Source: Colius striatus | Taxonomy: Eukaryota > Chordata > Aves > Coliiformes > Coliidae | Assembly: GCF_028858725.1 (NCBI RefSeq) | Contig: NC_084759.1 | Location: 88,961,389 to 89,025,388 of the forward strand | Direction of reading: 5' to 3' | DNA: 64,000 nucleotides | Shown here: in pieces, positions 50,551 to 64,000 of the stretch | Numbering within the stretch: position 1 is the first letter of the stretch | Layout of the letters: each line of letters begins with the position of its first letter | The notes under the pieces: model-generated | Databases searched by the model: none | What the model saw: only the letters and a program-made list of their open reading frames with translations | Told to the model about the DNA's origin: nothing | Position numbers and translations under genes: made by a program

Positions 50551-53135
50551 AGACCTGTAATTAATTGTGATTAATGTCTTTGTTGTGCTGACAGCAGATG
50601 AGCTATTTGGAACTAAGATCTGCATTGAAGAAAAAATTGCACCAGTTAAGGGAAAAACAAGGGGCTGCCTCAGATTGCTCACTTCCTTCATATTATTGAG
50701 TAGTTTATACAATTATCTTTCAAGCACTCTGGGTAACAGAGATTCTCATGCCATGACCCGACATCCTTTGCGATATACAGTCACTAAACAGTGTACAAGC
50801 AAGTAAAACTTTTTGGTTTGTTTTTTTGCAAACTTTTAAGAGCCTTACAAAATAGGGGTGATAACACAATCGGAAGAGACAAATACAATTATTTCCATGG
50901 TTGTTCTTATAATACATAGTAGGAAGCCAGTAAACTGCTGAAACTTCCGTGACAGCAGATTTCTCATCAAACATGTAAATCAACTAATATAGCAGGACTA
51001 GTTACCTGCTCAGTCGGATTTCATTCCTCTCTTTGAAGGGTTGGCACAAAGGGATTTTTCAAATGTGAGCCAGACCTAACAGTTCCCTCTACCCATGGTG
51101 AAGCAACTTGATTCTGTACCTACATTTGTCATTTTTCTCATCACTGGCATCCACATACACACAGTGCCACATATTCCTTTTATGTGGAAGTTGTTGAGGG
51201 AACAGCAGCAAATCCTTCTTTTTAATCCCACGGTGGTGACAAGCTCCACAGCATAACTGTAGCAAGACATGGCTGTAAAGACAAAGAGAGAGTTCCTAAT
51301 GCTTTGGCTGTTTGGAAGGAAGAAGACAGACTTTTAAGTGCTAATGCAGATGTTGCAATTCAAACCTCCCAGTTCCATCAGATTTGGCTAGAAGGCTTGG
51401 GGCATCCATACATGATACGAGATTTCAAGTCCCACTTACTTTTTTAGTTGCATCAGAATTTTTCTGAAATTAACTAATCTCATGAAAAGCTTTGGTTATT
51501 ATTCAGCTCAGTGTTAACTATACCTAACTTCTGTTTTTTCTTGGATTTCCTGCCCTGGAGGCATACAGCGTTTTTTTGTTAGACTGGGAAAAACCTCTGC
51601 CAGATTCAGGAGCAAAGAAGAGAGATCTTTTGGACATGAATAAAACCAGTTTATCCTCATTAGGCTCATGAGACTGCTCCCCTTTAGAGATCTGCAGAGT
51701 ATTTCCAGGGCAGACACAGGGCTTGAATTGCAAGCAGTTTTGGCAGAGAAACCATCTGCAAATTGAGCAGTTCTTTATATGTTGAGTGTGTATTCACCAT
51801 CTAGCACTTAGAAGTATTCGGCCAAGGCCTTAAAAACATCATAGATTTAGGTTTCTATGTTGATCCGTGGCCTGAGAATTCACCGAGTTGTGAAAGCTCT
51901 GAACTTCCACAGTTCTCATTCGGCTTTCAGTTCCTGATTCATTTTGTAAACACAACTCACAGAAAGAAAGCCACGTAGAAGTACTCTGTGGCGGGGAAAC
52001 AACCCAGCCAATTAGCACTCTATGTAACACAACGAGAAAGGCCATATGTACACTGCTGCACTACTCTTCTGACTTAAAGATCTTTAAGTCTGAAAAGTTC
52101 CCTTAGGCATTTTAAAAGGCTGCTGTAAGAATATTCATCTGTGATAAAATCCAAGAGATTTTTTTAACTGGCACATCAAGTTAAAAAGAATGAAGCCTAA
52201 GGGCCGGAAACTGTTGCGCTGCTCACAGATATTATAGCTTTATAAGTAGTTCAGTGGATTTCCATGGGACTATTTGGAGAAATAAGTACTATTCTGTGCA
52301 AGCAGGATCAGATGCTAGCCCAAAAGCTTGCCTGAGACTGGTGAGACAGCTCCTCTATTGTCTGTTCACACTAGTTGCTGAATATACAATTTTGCTCCCC
52401 TCCATGGATTTTTACTGCAATGCATTTTTTTTACACGTAAGTGGGTACTGGCTGAAGGAAGATATGCAGCAAACAGGCTCAGCAGAATTCCAGACACCTC
52501 GAACTTCATGTGCACCAAACCCTGTTCTCAACTATACTTGTAGCCTCCTGTTTTACATTGGACAGATGTAAACCAGCAGAAATACCTGGAATAAGGTACC
52601 ATCATGTTGACAGGTAAGCACCTAAACTTTTGGTGGTTGGGAGTGGGGGTGTTTCTTTTTTTTTTCCCCTTATTTTCTTTTTTCTTATTTTACATTCTTT
52701 GAAAGGTATCAAGCTAGGGAACGCAGAAGCACTCACATGTGACTATGCTATCTGTGGTTCTTTTTGGTCTCTCTAGGATTAAGATCCTTGATGAGTTACC
52801 GAAGTACACAGTCAGTACGACACAGCACCACAGGCAGAAGTTGAAAGTGCTATTCCCATCAATATGGTTGTTAAGAGAGACTGAAGGTCTGAATTAGCTA
52901 AGCTGTGTTCAGCATGAAGCAAGTGTTGAGGGGCAGCTGAGCTGGTTTTTCAGTTGTTTTGGTTTTTTCAATGCTAACACCACTCTTTAAAGCCCGCTGT
53001 GCCCTACCATGCAAGAGACAGCCTCAAGGTGTACAAAGGATAAATTTAAGTAAATGAAAGGAATGAGATCAGAAAAAAAAAAACATAAAAGAGGTTTTTC
53101 TATGGACAGCTTTACAGCTTCTTGGACTAGGCAGA

Positions 53136-53908
53136 GGTTAATTTGTTAAGTGCAAAGTCCTGCACCTGGGGAGGAACAACCCCATGCACCAGTACAGGTT
53201 GGGGGTTGACTTGCTGGAGAGCAGCTCTGCAGAGACAGACCTGGGAGTCCTGGTTGATAATAAGCTAAATATGAGCCAGCAACGTGTCCTCGTGGCCAAG
53301 AAGGCCAATGGCATCCTGGGATGCATCAAGAAGAGTGTGGCCAGCAGGTCAAGGGAGGTTCTTCTCCCCCTCTACTCTGCCCTGGTGAGGCCTCATCTGT
53401 AGTCCTGTGTCCAGTTCTGGGCTCCCCAGCTCAAGAGGGACAGGGAAGTGCTGGAGAGAGTCCAGCACAGGGCCATTAAGATGATCAGGGGACTGGAACA
53501 TCTTCCTTATGAGGAAAGGCTGTATTGACTGGGGCTGTTTAGTCTGGAGAAGAGGAGACTGAGGGGAGATCTTATTAACATTTATAAATATCTAAATGGT
53601 GGGTGTCAGGAGGTTGGTGCATCCCTTTTTTCTGTTGTATCCAGTGACAGGACAAGGGGTAATAGGATGAAGCTGGAACACAAAAAGTTCCACTTAAATA
53701 TAAGAGAAAACTACTTTACTGTGAGGGTGAGGGAGCCCTGGCACAGGCTGCCCAGAGGGGTTGTGGAGTCTCCTTCCTTGGAGGTCTTCAAGACCCACCT
53801 GGACATGTTCCTATGCAACCTGATCTAGGTGAACCTGCTTCTGCAGGGGGGTTGGACTAGATGATCTCTAAAGGTCCCTTTCAACTCCTACCATTCTATG
53901 ATTCTATG
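53136..53908 (+). mobile_element. CR1 LINE, young-looking 3' copy
   Basis: It runs from the KCRVLHLG region ('aagtgcaaagtcctgcacct') through '[20 protein letters not shown]' to 'ccattctatgattctatg'. It closely resembles the copies at 1-376, 18026-18745 and 30249-31857, which suggests one recently active subfamily. A stop replaces a Glu codon near 53400 (PHL-stop), so the frame is broken. Confidence 0.95.
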
Positions 53909-54299
53909 AAAGGCTGCAGGAACTCGGGCTGTTTAGTCTAGAGAACAGGACACTCAGAGGAGATCTCAAGAACACTTACAAGTATTTAAAAGATGTATGT
54001 CAACAGGATGAGGCATCCCTTTTTTCTACTGTATCCAGTGACAGGACAAGGGGTAATGGACAAAAGCTGGAACACAAAACCTTCCACTTGACCATGAGGA
54101 GAAACTTCTTTCCTGTGAGGGTGAGGGAGCCCTGGCACAAGCTGCCCAAGGAGGGTGTGGAGTCTCTTTCTCTGGAGATCTTCAAAACCCGTCTGGACAC
54201 ATTCCTGTGTGACCTGATCGAGGTGAACCTGCTTTAGCAGGGGGTCGGACTGAATGATCTCTAGAGGTCCCTTCTGACCCCAATCACTCTGCGATTCTA
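53909..54299 (+). mobile_element. Second CR1 3' copy in tandem
   Basis: Directly after the terminal repeat of the preceding copy a second, more diverged CR1 3' end begins ('aaaggctgcaggaactcggg...') and ends at 'caatcactctgcgattctag'. The young copy probably inserted into or beside this older one. Both face away from MAOB. Confidence 0.92.
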
Positions 54300-55080
54300 G
54301 GCAGAGGAGATCTGATTCATACAGGAACACACTATCTATGACATTCTAGACAGTGTGAACACAGCTGGGAAGCCTGAAGTTCAACTACATTGCTAAAGGC
54401 AGCGAAAACATTGTTTTTTAATTCACTATAGGACTAATGTGCCACTGGAAATGCCAACAACCTATGGCCACATTTGAACATTTTGGATGGATAAATGTAG
54501 CTTGACTTTTCCCTTAGGTGCTGCCTGGGCTCTGAACATCTGAGTGAAAAACAAAAACACTACAAAGATCCATACCAACAATTTGCATGAACTAGTTACT
54601 TACTGTTTAAGCTATGGATTTCTTTACTCAGTCTACCACACAGAAAAAAGACAGAAATCCTTTGTAATACAACTAGTGATGGAAGTGCCTGTGATGTCTT
54701 GGAGTTCAGAGTCTGGTACAGACATTAAGTGTAAAAACAACTGGAAATCTCATCAGAACAGTCTTTACAGAGGTATTTTGCCACTTCTGTTCCGAGATCT
54801 GGATAAAGTCCTCAAGGTGGTAACATTTGGCAGAGTATCCTAGAAATTCAACCACAAAAATGTTACTGCTTGAGGTAGGCCTGGATTCAAGAGGTTCTTT
54901 TTCAATACAGATCCCTTTCCTTTACCACTCCCCTGCAGCCCTCTTCTTTCTACTGTTTTCTCCTCTTCCCCAGTCATGATTGGATTTTGGAGACAGGGAA
55001 GTACATGCCCAAAAAAAAAAAAATCTGAGAAAAAGAAAACTGCTCAAGTGTGAGGCTTGAGTGAGAGTTAGTACCTTTCT

Positions 55081-55236
55081 TCAGTTCCTAAGTAGAAGTC
55101 CCTTTTTGTAGGCCAATAACCCAGCTGCAGCCAGAGAGGTGATGACAGTGGAACATCCAATCAGCTTGAGCAGTCCCGGCACAGATGGCAAGTTCCTCTC
55201 CCAGAAGGTGGTAGTGATGGGTAAAGCTGGAACATC
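55081..55236 (-). CDS. MAOB: Monoamine oxidase B-like, coding exon 15 (C-terminus, stop)
   Basis: The last exon encodes [20 protein letters not shown], then [20 protein letters not shown] and [11 protein letters not shown] followed by TGA. The acceptor is CTGCAG|GAT. This is the C-terminal tail: a hydrophobic helix of about 25 residues ending in a basic patch, which in MAO anchors the protein in the outer mitochondrial membrane. 'ITTTF', 'SVPGLL' and 'GLL-R' match MAOB better than MAOA (ITHTF, SVSGLL, KLLPRS). FWERNLPSV is MAOA-like, so a few sites are mixed. Confidence 0.96.
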   Translation of the reverse strand, partial: DVPALPITTTFWERNLPSVPGLLKLIGCSTVITSLAAAGLLAYKKGLLLRN

Positions 55237-55643
55237 CTGCAGGAGAGAAGCCATTATCAACATAACAACAGCTCTGCTGTGAGAGGCAGGATGGAAATAG
55301 AGAGATTCTTGTGGCAGAAACAGCACCAGGTTGAAGCAGTTCATGTGAGCAAGAAGTACAGTGAATTAAAGCTTTCTGCTCAGTTAAAGGCAAGGAGATA
55401 CATGGAAAGGATTCATTGCCCAATTAAAAAGTGCAGTTCTTTCTGATTCCATGATACAGAGTTGTCAGACGGGTGCCCTCTCTGAGTTTCTATCATGTTC
55501 CTGTTTAGGGAAGGCAGTTTTGGTGAATAAGGGAAAGTTCGCTGTGTCTTTGATTTAGTGAACTTAAAATAGCCCACAAAATTTAATCTCATCAGCAGAA
55601 CTGCAGAAAAGAAAAATATATTTACATCTACAGAAAGACTTAC
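55237..55643 (-). other. MAOB: MAOB intron 14
   Basis: This is a short 407-bp intron with nothing else recognisable in it. Confidence 0.8.
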
Positions 55644-55706
55644 AACTGATTCAGGTTCTGGCTTCCAAATTTCACTGTCTGGGATTTTCCTCATAGCAAA
55701 CAGTAT
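55644..55706 (-). CDS. MAOB: Monoamine oxidase B-like, coding exon 14
   Basis: This 63-bp exon, phase 0/0, encodes ILFAMRKIPDSEIWKPEPES and V. Acceptor TTTGCAG|ATA and donor GTT|GTAAGT. 'KIP-(D/E)-EIW-EPESV' matches MAOB (human KIPEDEIW...EPESVDVP); human MAOA has KVTEKDIW here. This is one of the clearest signs that the right-hand gene is MAOB. The usual Gly before KIP is Arg. Confidence 0.95.
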
Positions 55707-57299
55707 CTGCAAATAAATAACATTCTCTGTAAGTACCATTCATTCTCTGAAAGGAAAAAGAGCTGGCTTCAATTTTTGCTTCAAAATGGCATGATGAAGG
55801 TGACAACTGAACACATAAATTCAAATTTTAAAAGAAAAAACCTCAACCCTTGTACAACTAATTTCTGAGGAGGCCTGATATTTAATAAAACACTCCTCCT
55901 AGTGGAAAACAGAAACAACAACAGAGAAATCCCTCTATGCTTCGTTTGTCCATCCGAGTTATCAGAACTTGGCTAGTCCCATGAGGATGGGGTAACACGA
56001 ATATGCCTAAGAGTGAGGTATACACTGATGGCAAAGTGAGGTATGTATAGATCAGCTACTGTATTGGGAAGTTGTATACCCAGGCACAGCTTGTTTTGCA
56101 AATTTTAGTGGGATATAGGATCACAGAATCTTGTGAGTGAGGATGGACCATCACCTTCAGGCAGAGAAGAGCACGACTGAAAAAAAACCTTCACAATGAA
56201 AAAGTAACCATGCAAGTACATCAGAGTAGGATGGCAAAGATTATCTGAAATGATAGTCATGAAAGACAGCAAGATTAACTTATTCTACAGTAAAATAAAA
56301 CAGAGGTAGTGATATTAATATTTTTCATTTTCCAGGCACTTGTAGAAATAAGATTTACCACCTTTTATGATGAGCTTTAATTCCAGACAAAATTCATGAA
56401 CCACATCAACTTTTCAATACAGGACAGTGAGAAACACCATTACACTATTTAAAAAATATCCTCCTCTCACAAGTAAATAAAGGAAAACACCAACATTTTT
56501 ACCAGACAAGCTCTCTTGCCAACTTCTCTGCTGAGGCCTGTGGAGGTCCTGCTGTAATGTGCATACATTAGAGAGGTCATAAAGCATGACCTCAGAAGAA
56601 GGTTAGATGTAACCTTCAAAAGTGGTACAGTTTAGGGACAGTTGGTTCCTGTCTTTTTAGGAAAGAGGTATGGGGTAGATATACTTTCAAGATCCTTTCC
56701 AGGCTAATTTCTATGTCATGACTGTAGTTTTTTGACACAAGGTTCCCTACATCTCATAAAAGAAAGATGACGTTTCTTTTCCTGCATCATAAACTGTAAT
56801 ATTCCTAAAAAGTACTTGAGGAATTTGCATTTTCTCAGAAGCAAAACATTTAAGTCATTGTTTAATGACTTTATGTAAAGCTATCTCAATGGTGTATCAC
56901 CATGTCAATGGTATTGTTGGAAACAGTTGAGGAAAGGACTGACTTGGTGTGCAGAACTGCAGAACTGTGCTATTCCTAGCGAGGGCCATGATCTCTCAGA
57001 ACAATGACTAACACAGTGCCCATGTTGGGGGAAAAGAATGACTAGGTGAGAATTTGAGATTTCTGTTAATGAAGAAATTATTTTGTTCTTGGAAACAGAA
57101 GAGTTTATGAAACAGCAAGACCCCCTCCTAAGCCTTCCAAATCTAAGTGCAAAACCTTAATCTTTTTTGAAGTCTGTCCCCTTTGAAGAGATTTCCATCA
57201 AGACTTCAGAACACCTGGAGATGTCAACACTGAGTTCCCATTTCAAGGTCTTTCATTTTCCATAGGATAGTGTCCCCCGTTCTGGGCTTGAGGCTGTAC
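55707..57299 (-). other. MAOB: MAOB intron 13
   Basis: This 1.6 kb intron has a very short possible CR1 3' remnant at 56117-56180 ('aggatcacagaatcttgtga') and otherwise no feature. Confidence 0.7.
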
Positions 57300-57411
57300 C
57301 TCTCTGGCTGCTCTCTCTCCAGCTTGTATTGCCCCCTCCATGTATCCGCTCCACTCAGTGGCTGTCTCTGTGCCAGCAAAATAGATCCTGCCAACAGGCT
57401 GACGAATAATC
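57300..57411 (-). CDS. MAOB: Monoamine oxidase B-like, coding exon 13
   Basis: This 112-bp exon reads (R)[20 protein letters not shown], then [17 protein letters not shown]. It carries the AGTE(T) flavin-contacting segment and the Tyr in WSGYMEG, which corresponds to Tyr435 of human MAO-B, one wall of the aromatic cage in front of the flavin. Borders CTCCAG|G and GAG|GTACAG. 'RIYFAGTE' is the MAOB form (MAOA RIFFAGTE). 'EGAIQAGE' replaces the usual EGAVEAGE, and Glu stands where human MAOB has His (TATHW). Confidence 0.96.
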
Positions 57412-59778
<2,367 letters not shown>

Positions 59779-59836
59779 ATATAAAGCTTCCTCTGATCCC
59801 AGAACCTTTGCATAGAGCTCACACAGCCTCGTCTTC
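59779..59836 (-). CDS. MAOB: Monoamine oxidase B-like, coding exon 11
   Basis: This 58-bp exon gives (R)KTRLCELYAKVLGSEEALY. The borders are CTTGCAG|G and TAT|GTAAGC, and it completes the Arg codon split at the end of exon 10. LCELYAKVLGS is the MAOB form (MAOA ICELYAKVLGS). The frame is intact. Confidence 0.95.
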
Positions 59837-62800
59837 CTGCAAGAGAAAAGCAACAGAAGACTTCTGCATGAGGAAAAAGAAAACAAAACACTTCTAAGAT
59901 GTCCTAGTTTCAAGAGAACAAGTATTGTTATCTACTTGAACTTGAAATTCCAGCTTTTTGAAATTATTCTAATTGGTCAGCCTCAGGATCACTAGGAATA
60001 ACTCCTGTGCTGTGCACATGCTGGTTTTCCCAGCAGTTATGCAAGCTGTGCCCTTAAGACATCTCTAGCTGCCCAAATTCACATACTATCCAAAGGTCCT
60101 CTAGGCTGTCAGGAAAAGAAAATAGTAAGGCATTGCACTTCTTTGTTTTGGCACATGGTCTAACTTATAGTTTGTTCCTACAAAGAGGTAGGTATTGATA
60201 GCCTGAGGCTCCCTTGGGAATCAGTACTTAAGTTCTGTTTCTATAAAATTTCCTCCTGTTCTAGTTTATAAGTCTATATATCCATGAATACATTCTATTC
60301 TGTGGCAAATCCCAAGTGTAATTAAGTTCTTTCATACAAGTCTTTGAGTCTCACTGTTTACTATTAGAGGCACTGCATCAATTCTCAAACACAAGAAGAT
60401 GAAGATGAAATAGTAGTTCACAGGTGTGAAAAACAAACACGCAAATACAACCCTGGAAAGATGTTTACTTTTGGAAGCCAATCCTGTGCTCCACACAAAG
60501 CTATACTGGGCACAGAATTACAGCAGTCTCAGCTCTGTAACTGTATGGGGCTACACTTGTAGCCATAAAAGCATATGAGGAAACCATATTTATACTGCTG
60601 CATGAAGCAACCCAGCTGTACACGAGCCTAGCTGTACCCTGAGCGGCTGAACTCAAAGAATGCTGTAGAAGAACGATGAGTAGAAAACAAAAAACAAACA
60701 AAGACCTGAAGGGATTTGGACAAGGTGTCTTCCTGTTTAGGGCTGGCTTGAGCAGGAAAGAGAAGGCTGCTATACTTTGGAAAGAGCTGCAGCCCTGGGG
60801 TAATGTTGCTGCTGGAAGGTGTCAAGCCCCACAGCAGCAGAGGGGAAAGATGAAGCCCCTTCCTCAGACTGCTCCAGCAGCAGAAATGTGACTGGCCAGG
60901 AGGGCTCAGAGAGCTGCAGGGTCTATATATTTACATCCTCTGCAGTCAGTAGGTGACATGAATCCAGCAACAGCTACAAAAGGGATCACTTCCTCCATCT
61001 CTCCACCTCTCCCTTAGTGAGGTAACCACCGTGTCCCTGCAAACCACCAGCACCTACCTGATGTCTGAAAAGAATAAAGCCATTTTAATAGCATGATGCA
61101 GCAAAGCCTTTGCTCAGGTCTACCCAGTGCCTCTCACAAACACCTACTGGCTCCTGCTTTCAGGGCAGGTCAGTAACACCACCAGAAAGTGAGTTATCAT
61201 CTTGAGACCTATCTGCTTCTGCTCCTCCCAGCACCATGACAGCAATGAGAAGGACTCCTCTAGATCTTCGTGTGCCCTGCTCTTTTTCCACTCATAACCT
61301 GCAGACCTTCCAGGGAGCATGGAAATGCCATTCCAGAGGCTGGTAGAGATTCTCAAGTATGGTCAACTGCAAGGCTCTAAAGAGGCTCAAGTTCACTTCT
61401 GTTTGCTAACTACACTGCAAATACAGACAAAGTTAGTTTAAAGTAGCCATGCAAAAACAAAAATTTGCTTCAGGCCAAAGGAATTATCAGTCTCTTAAGA
61501 AGTTTCAATGTTGGAAGGAATTAGTCATCAATAACAAGGTATTCTTTGACAGGGAAAAAAAAACCATAGAAAAGCAGTTTATAAAACACTGAATTGTACC
61601 AACAATAATCTATCACTGAAGACATTCTCTTTAAAAAGAGCAATTCTTGCAGATGCACTGATCTCTCTGCAACATCTGTACTTTTTGTCCTAGGACAGTT
61701 TAAATAAATCCTTATTTATGGTTAATGCTAGCATGGAACATATGGAATATGAAGTGAGTAAAATCCCCATTTCTCTGCTTTGGACTCAGCTGTGAAATTG
61801 TCACTAGCACTAAATAAGAGAAATGTTATGCCTGGAGCTGCCTAGGTAGGGTCCTGCTGAGAGTTACACTGTGCTCAGTGTGGGAGAGGTACACATGTAG
61901 ACACTCAGCTCTGTTCCCTGGTCTCTTATTCCACAGCAGTGTGTGACGCCTTCACCTTCATTGCACAGCTGTGCAGGGTAGGGCACGATCTAACCACTGT
62001 AATTACTCATTGGCTCCTGGCCTGGGAAGAGCATCTGGAAGGCAACAGTGAGTTTTACTCCCTTCAAGCTGGTTTATGCTGTAAAATGGTTTCCATTCCC
62101 TCCTACAACCGCTGCTCCCAGCCATGAATTAGGATAGCTGCCACAATCTCTACATCCTACTCTTCATATCCAACAATTAGCAAAAATCTTACCCTGTCAT
62201 CAATGTGAAAAAGAGAGCGCTCAGCTTGTGCTGATAGGTGAGATGCATCCTCTGTAGAGAGCAACAAGAAGCTTGTCCTCAGAAGAAATCCTTCCCTGAA
62301 AACACCATAACCCCTCTCTAAACACAAACTGGTTGTACCCTGAGTGTACGCTGGGAGATGGTCCAGGTTCGTGCTCTGTCTTCTCCTGGACCCTGATTTC
62401 CAGTGGAAGGAGACTTGTCCTCGTGTGCTGCAGAGGAGTTGCAGTGCAGCTCAGCGGGCTCCTGCCTTGGCTGGCTGTGTCCAGGACAGCCAGAGACATA
62501 CCCCCACAGCAGGGTACAACTATCAGGCACCAACCCAGCATATTTCAGATCCCTTCTTTACCAAAGAAAAGCCCTTCCTAGGCTAAGGTTTATTCCTCTA
62601 AGGAGAAGAGCTCAAAATCCTTTTGTTTAAAACTCAGCCGTAGGCAGCAGCAGTCAGATAATTGTGCTAATGCTTTCAAAGCCCAGGGGAAAGCAACCTT
62701 TCCTTCATGGTGCCTTGACAACAGCCAAGACAGCCCTCCCTTTCACAGACAGAGAAGCTGTTCTCAAACACTGCAAATGCTCAGTTGTATGCGGTATATT

Positions 62801-63971
62801 GACACATAGCGTAAGACACCATTTGGTGTTTGTGATGGCTTAAAATGCTGGGCACACTGGATTTCAGCATACCTACACTTTTATCGTCAGTCACCTGCTG
62901 GGAAACCATCTCAAAGTCTGAGTGCTGAGGAAAAGGCTGCCTTGTTCATTCTTGCCAAAATTATAAGGGCTCTGTGGTACCAGGCTGTCATTCGAAAAGA
63001 CTGGGACATTAACAGCCCCATTTAGACCCATTATCCACCAACCACTGGACCTGCAAAGATAATCTGAGATGACTACATCTTCTCTAGGCTAGCTATTACT
63101 ATAAAAAGGCTTACTTGGACACAAGTATTCCTTGTGGCAATCTTTAAAAACAAATGCATTTTCTCTATGTCAAAATAAGACTCTCCTCATATCCACACTC
63201 TATTTGTAGTTTTAGTTTGATCAGATACTGTGAATCAGTGTGATGGAGAAAACTCATTACTTTGTAAATTCTATTTTAGCAATAAACCAGAGCACTACCC
63301 AATGCAGAGTATTTGTTTCAAGATGGTAAAAAAGATCTTCATCTGTGCCTGAAGGGCATTTTGTTTTCCCCATAACTGGGATTCGGGAGCTGGAAGCAGC
63401 TTTTTGACCCTTTTGTGATGCTGAGTCTCGTTCCTGGCAGCTACAGAAGCCTCAAGGTTCCACTAAGTTACAGAAAATTTAAGGATCCCCCAGGATGATT
63501 AGAACAAACTCAAGCAGAGTGGCCGAACTTGCCCCTTCTGATAAGCTTTCGAAGAGCTCAGTGCACTTGTGGAAAGCCAGAGGGGTAGCAGTGGGGGAGG
63601 ATGAGAGTAGTCCTGGACCCCTTTCAGCGAAGGCAGTAGAATATCTGCACTACTTTCATACTCAGCAGCTTAAAGCAGTTCTTTTGCTAGAGTCACATAA
63701 ACAGAGCAGCCCTGCTGGAAAGTGCGAACCAGGAACAGAGATTTTCCAAGGGGCAGGGACTAGTCACCACATCTGCTGCCAGTCTGTGGGGATTCGGTGG
63801 GGCTTTCATCCAAAACCAAGCAAGATATCCTCTTCCTTAAAGTGATATGTCTGCCTACTCTCACAAGGCTACAGATAGCTTCTTTCAAATTGAGGCAGTT
63901 TGCTCTGCTCTGGTCACTTATAACACAATTTTGACCCAGATTCCATGTAGATCTCCAGTGTTTGTACTTAC
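59837..63971 (-). other. MAOB: MAOB intron 10
   Basis: This is a 4.1 kb intron. I saw no exon, RNA gene or clear transposon in it. The frame at 63495-63845 (plus strand, 116 codons) and others lack known motifs and are probably chance. Confidence 0.7.
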
Positions 63972-64000
63972 CTTTCTTCTTTCGTGAGACCTGTTAGTCT
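63972..64000 (-). CDS. MAOB: Monoamine oxidase B-like, coding exon 10 (partial)
   Basis: The last 29 bases of the exon are in the window: RLTGLTKEE plus the first two bases of an Arg codon, then donor AAG|GTAAGT. It matches human MAOB 'LARLTKEER' better than MAOA 'LAKLHKEIR'. The phase fits exon 11 exactly. The rest of the exon, and exons 1-9, lie beyond the right edge. Confidence 0.88.

Larger units (their letters stand above)
48394..55080. other. Region between the RING gene and the MAOB 3' end
   Basis: It contains CR1 copies at 48575-48842, 53136-53908 and 53909-54299 and small hairpin/tandem structures at 50429-50460 and 50504-50550. The MAOB 3' UTR must start at 55080 and run leftwards for an unknown distance; I could not place its polyadenylation site. 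No other gene was recognised. Confidence 0.65.

Overview
The window is ordinary nuclear DNA of a bird. Many 5'-truncated CR1 LINE copies end in the avian ATTCTATG-type 3' tail. There are avian-style solo LTRs, long AT-rich introns and one CpG island. No bacterial-type operon, CRISPR array, tRNA gene or rRNA gene was seen. CR1 density and LTR types suggest a neoavian bird, but the species cannot be fixed from this sequence.

The window holds parts of two monoamine oxidase genes on the minus strand, in head-to-tail order. The left gene (positions 998-27680) supplies coding exons 1 to 6 of a MAOA-like enzyme; exons 7-15 lie beyond the left edge. The right gene (positions 55081-64000) supplies the last 29 coding bases of exon 10 and all of exons 11 to 15 of a MAOB-like enzyme, including the covalent FAD cysteine, the aromatic cage tyrosines and the C-terminal membrane anchor; exons 1-9 lie beyond the right edge. 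Every exon has AG/GT borders, an open frame, and a length and phase that fit the standard MAO layout (95, 138, 105, 92 and 142 bp for exons 2-6; 58, 98, 112 and 63 bp for exons 11-14). Both genes therefore look functional. The enzymes are outer mitochondrial membrane flavoproteins that oxidise monoamines.

The 27 kb between the genes is mostly repeats: CR1 copies in both orientations, three LTR pieces, a TAGA microsatellite and a 2 kb TATTGTA-rich simple-sequence tract. It also holds one compact plus-strand gene for a small Topors-like C3HC4 RING protein (47899-48393) with a CRE-like upstream region.

The most notable observations are: the same-direction MAO pair, unlike the tail-to-tail mammalian pair; strong divergence of the MAOA-like protein exactly at the active-site entrance loop; a 50-bp 7SL/Alu-like fragment fused to a CR1 copy in MAOA intron 1; and the Topors-like RING gene. 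I found no wholly new molecular system.
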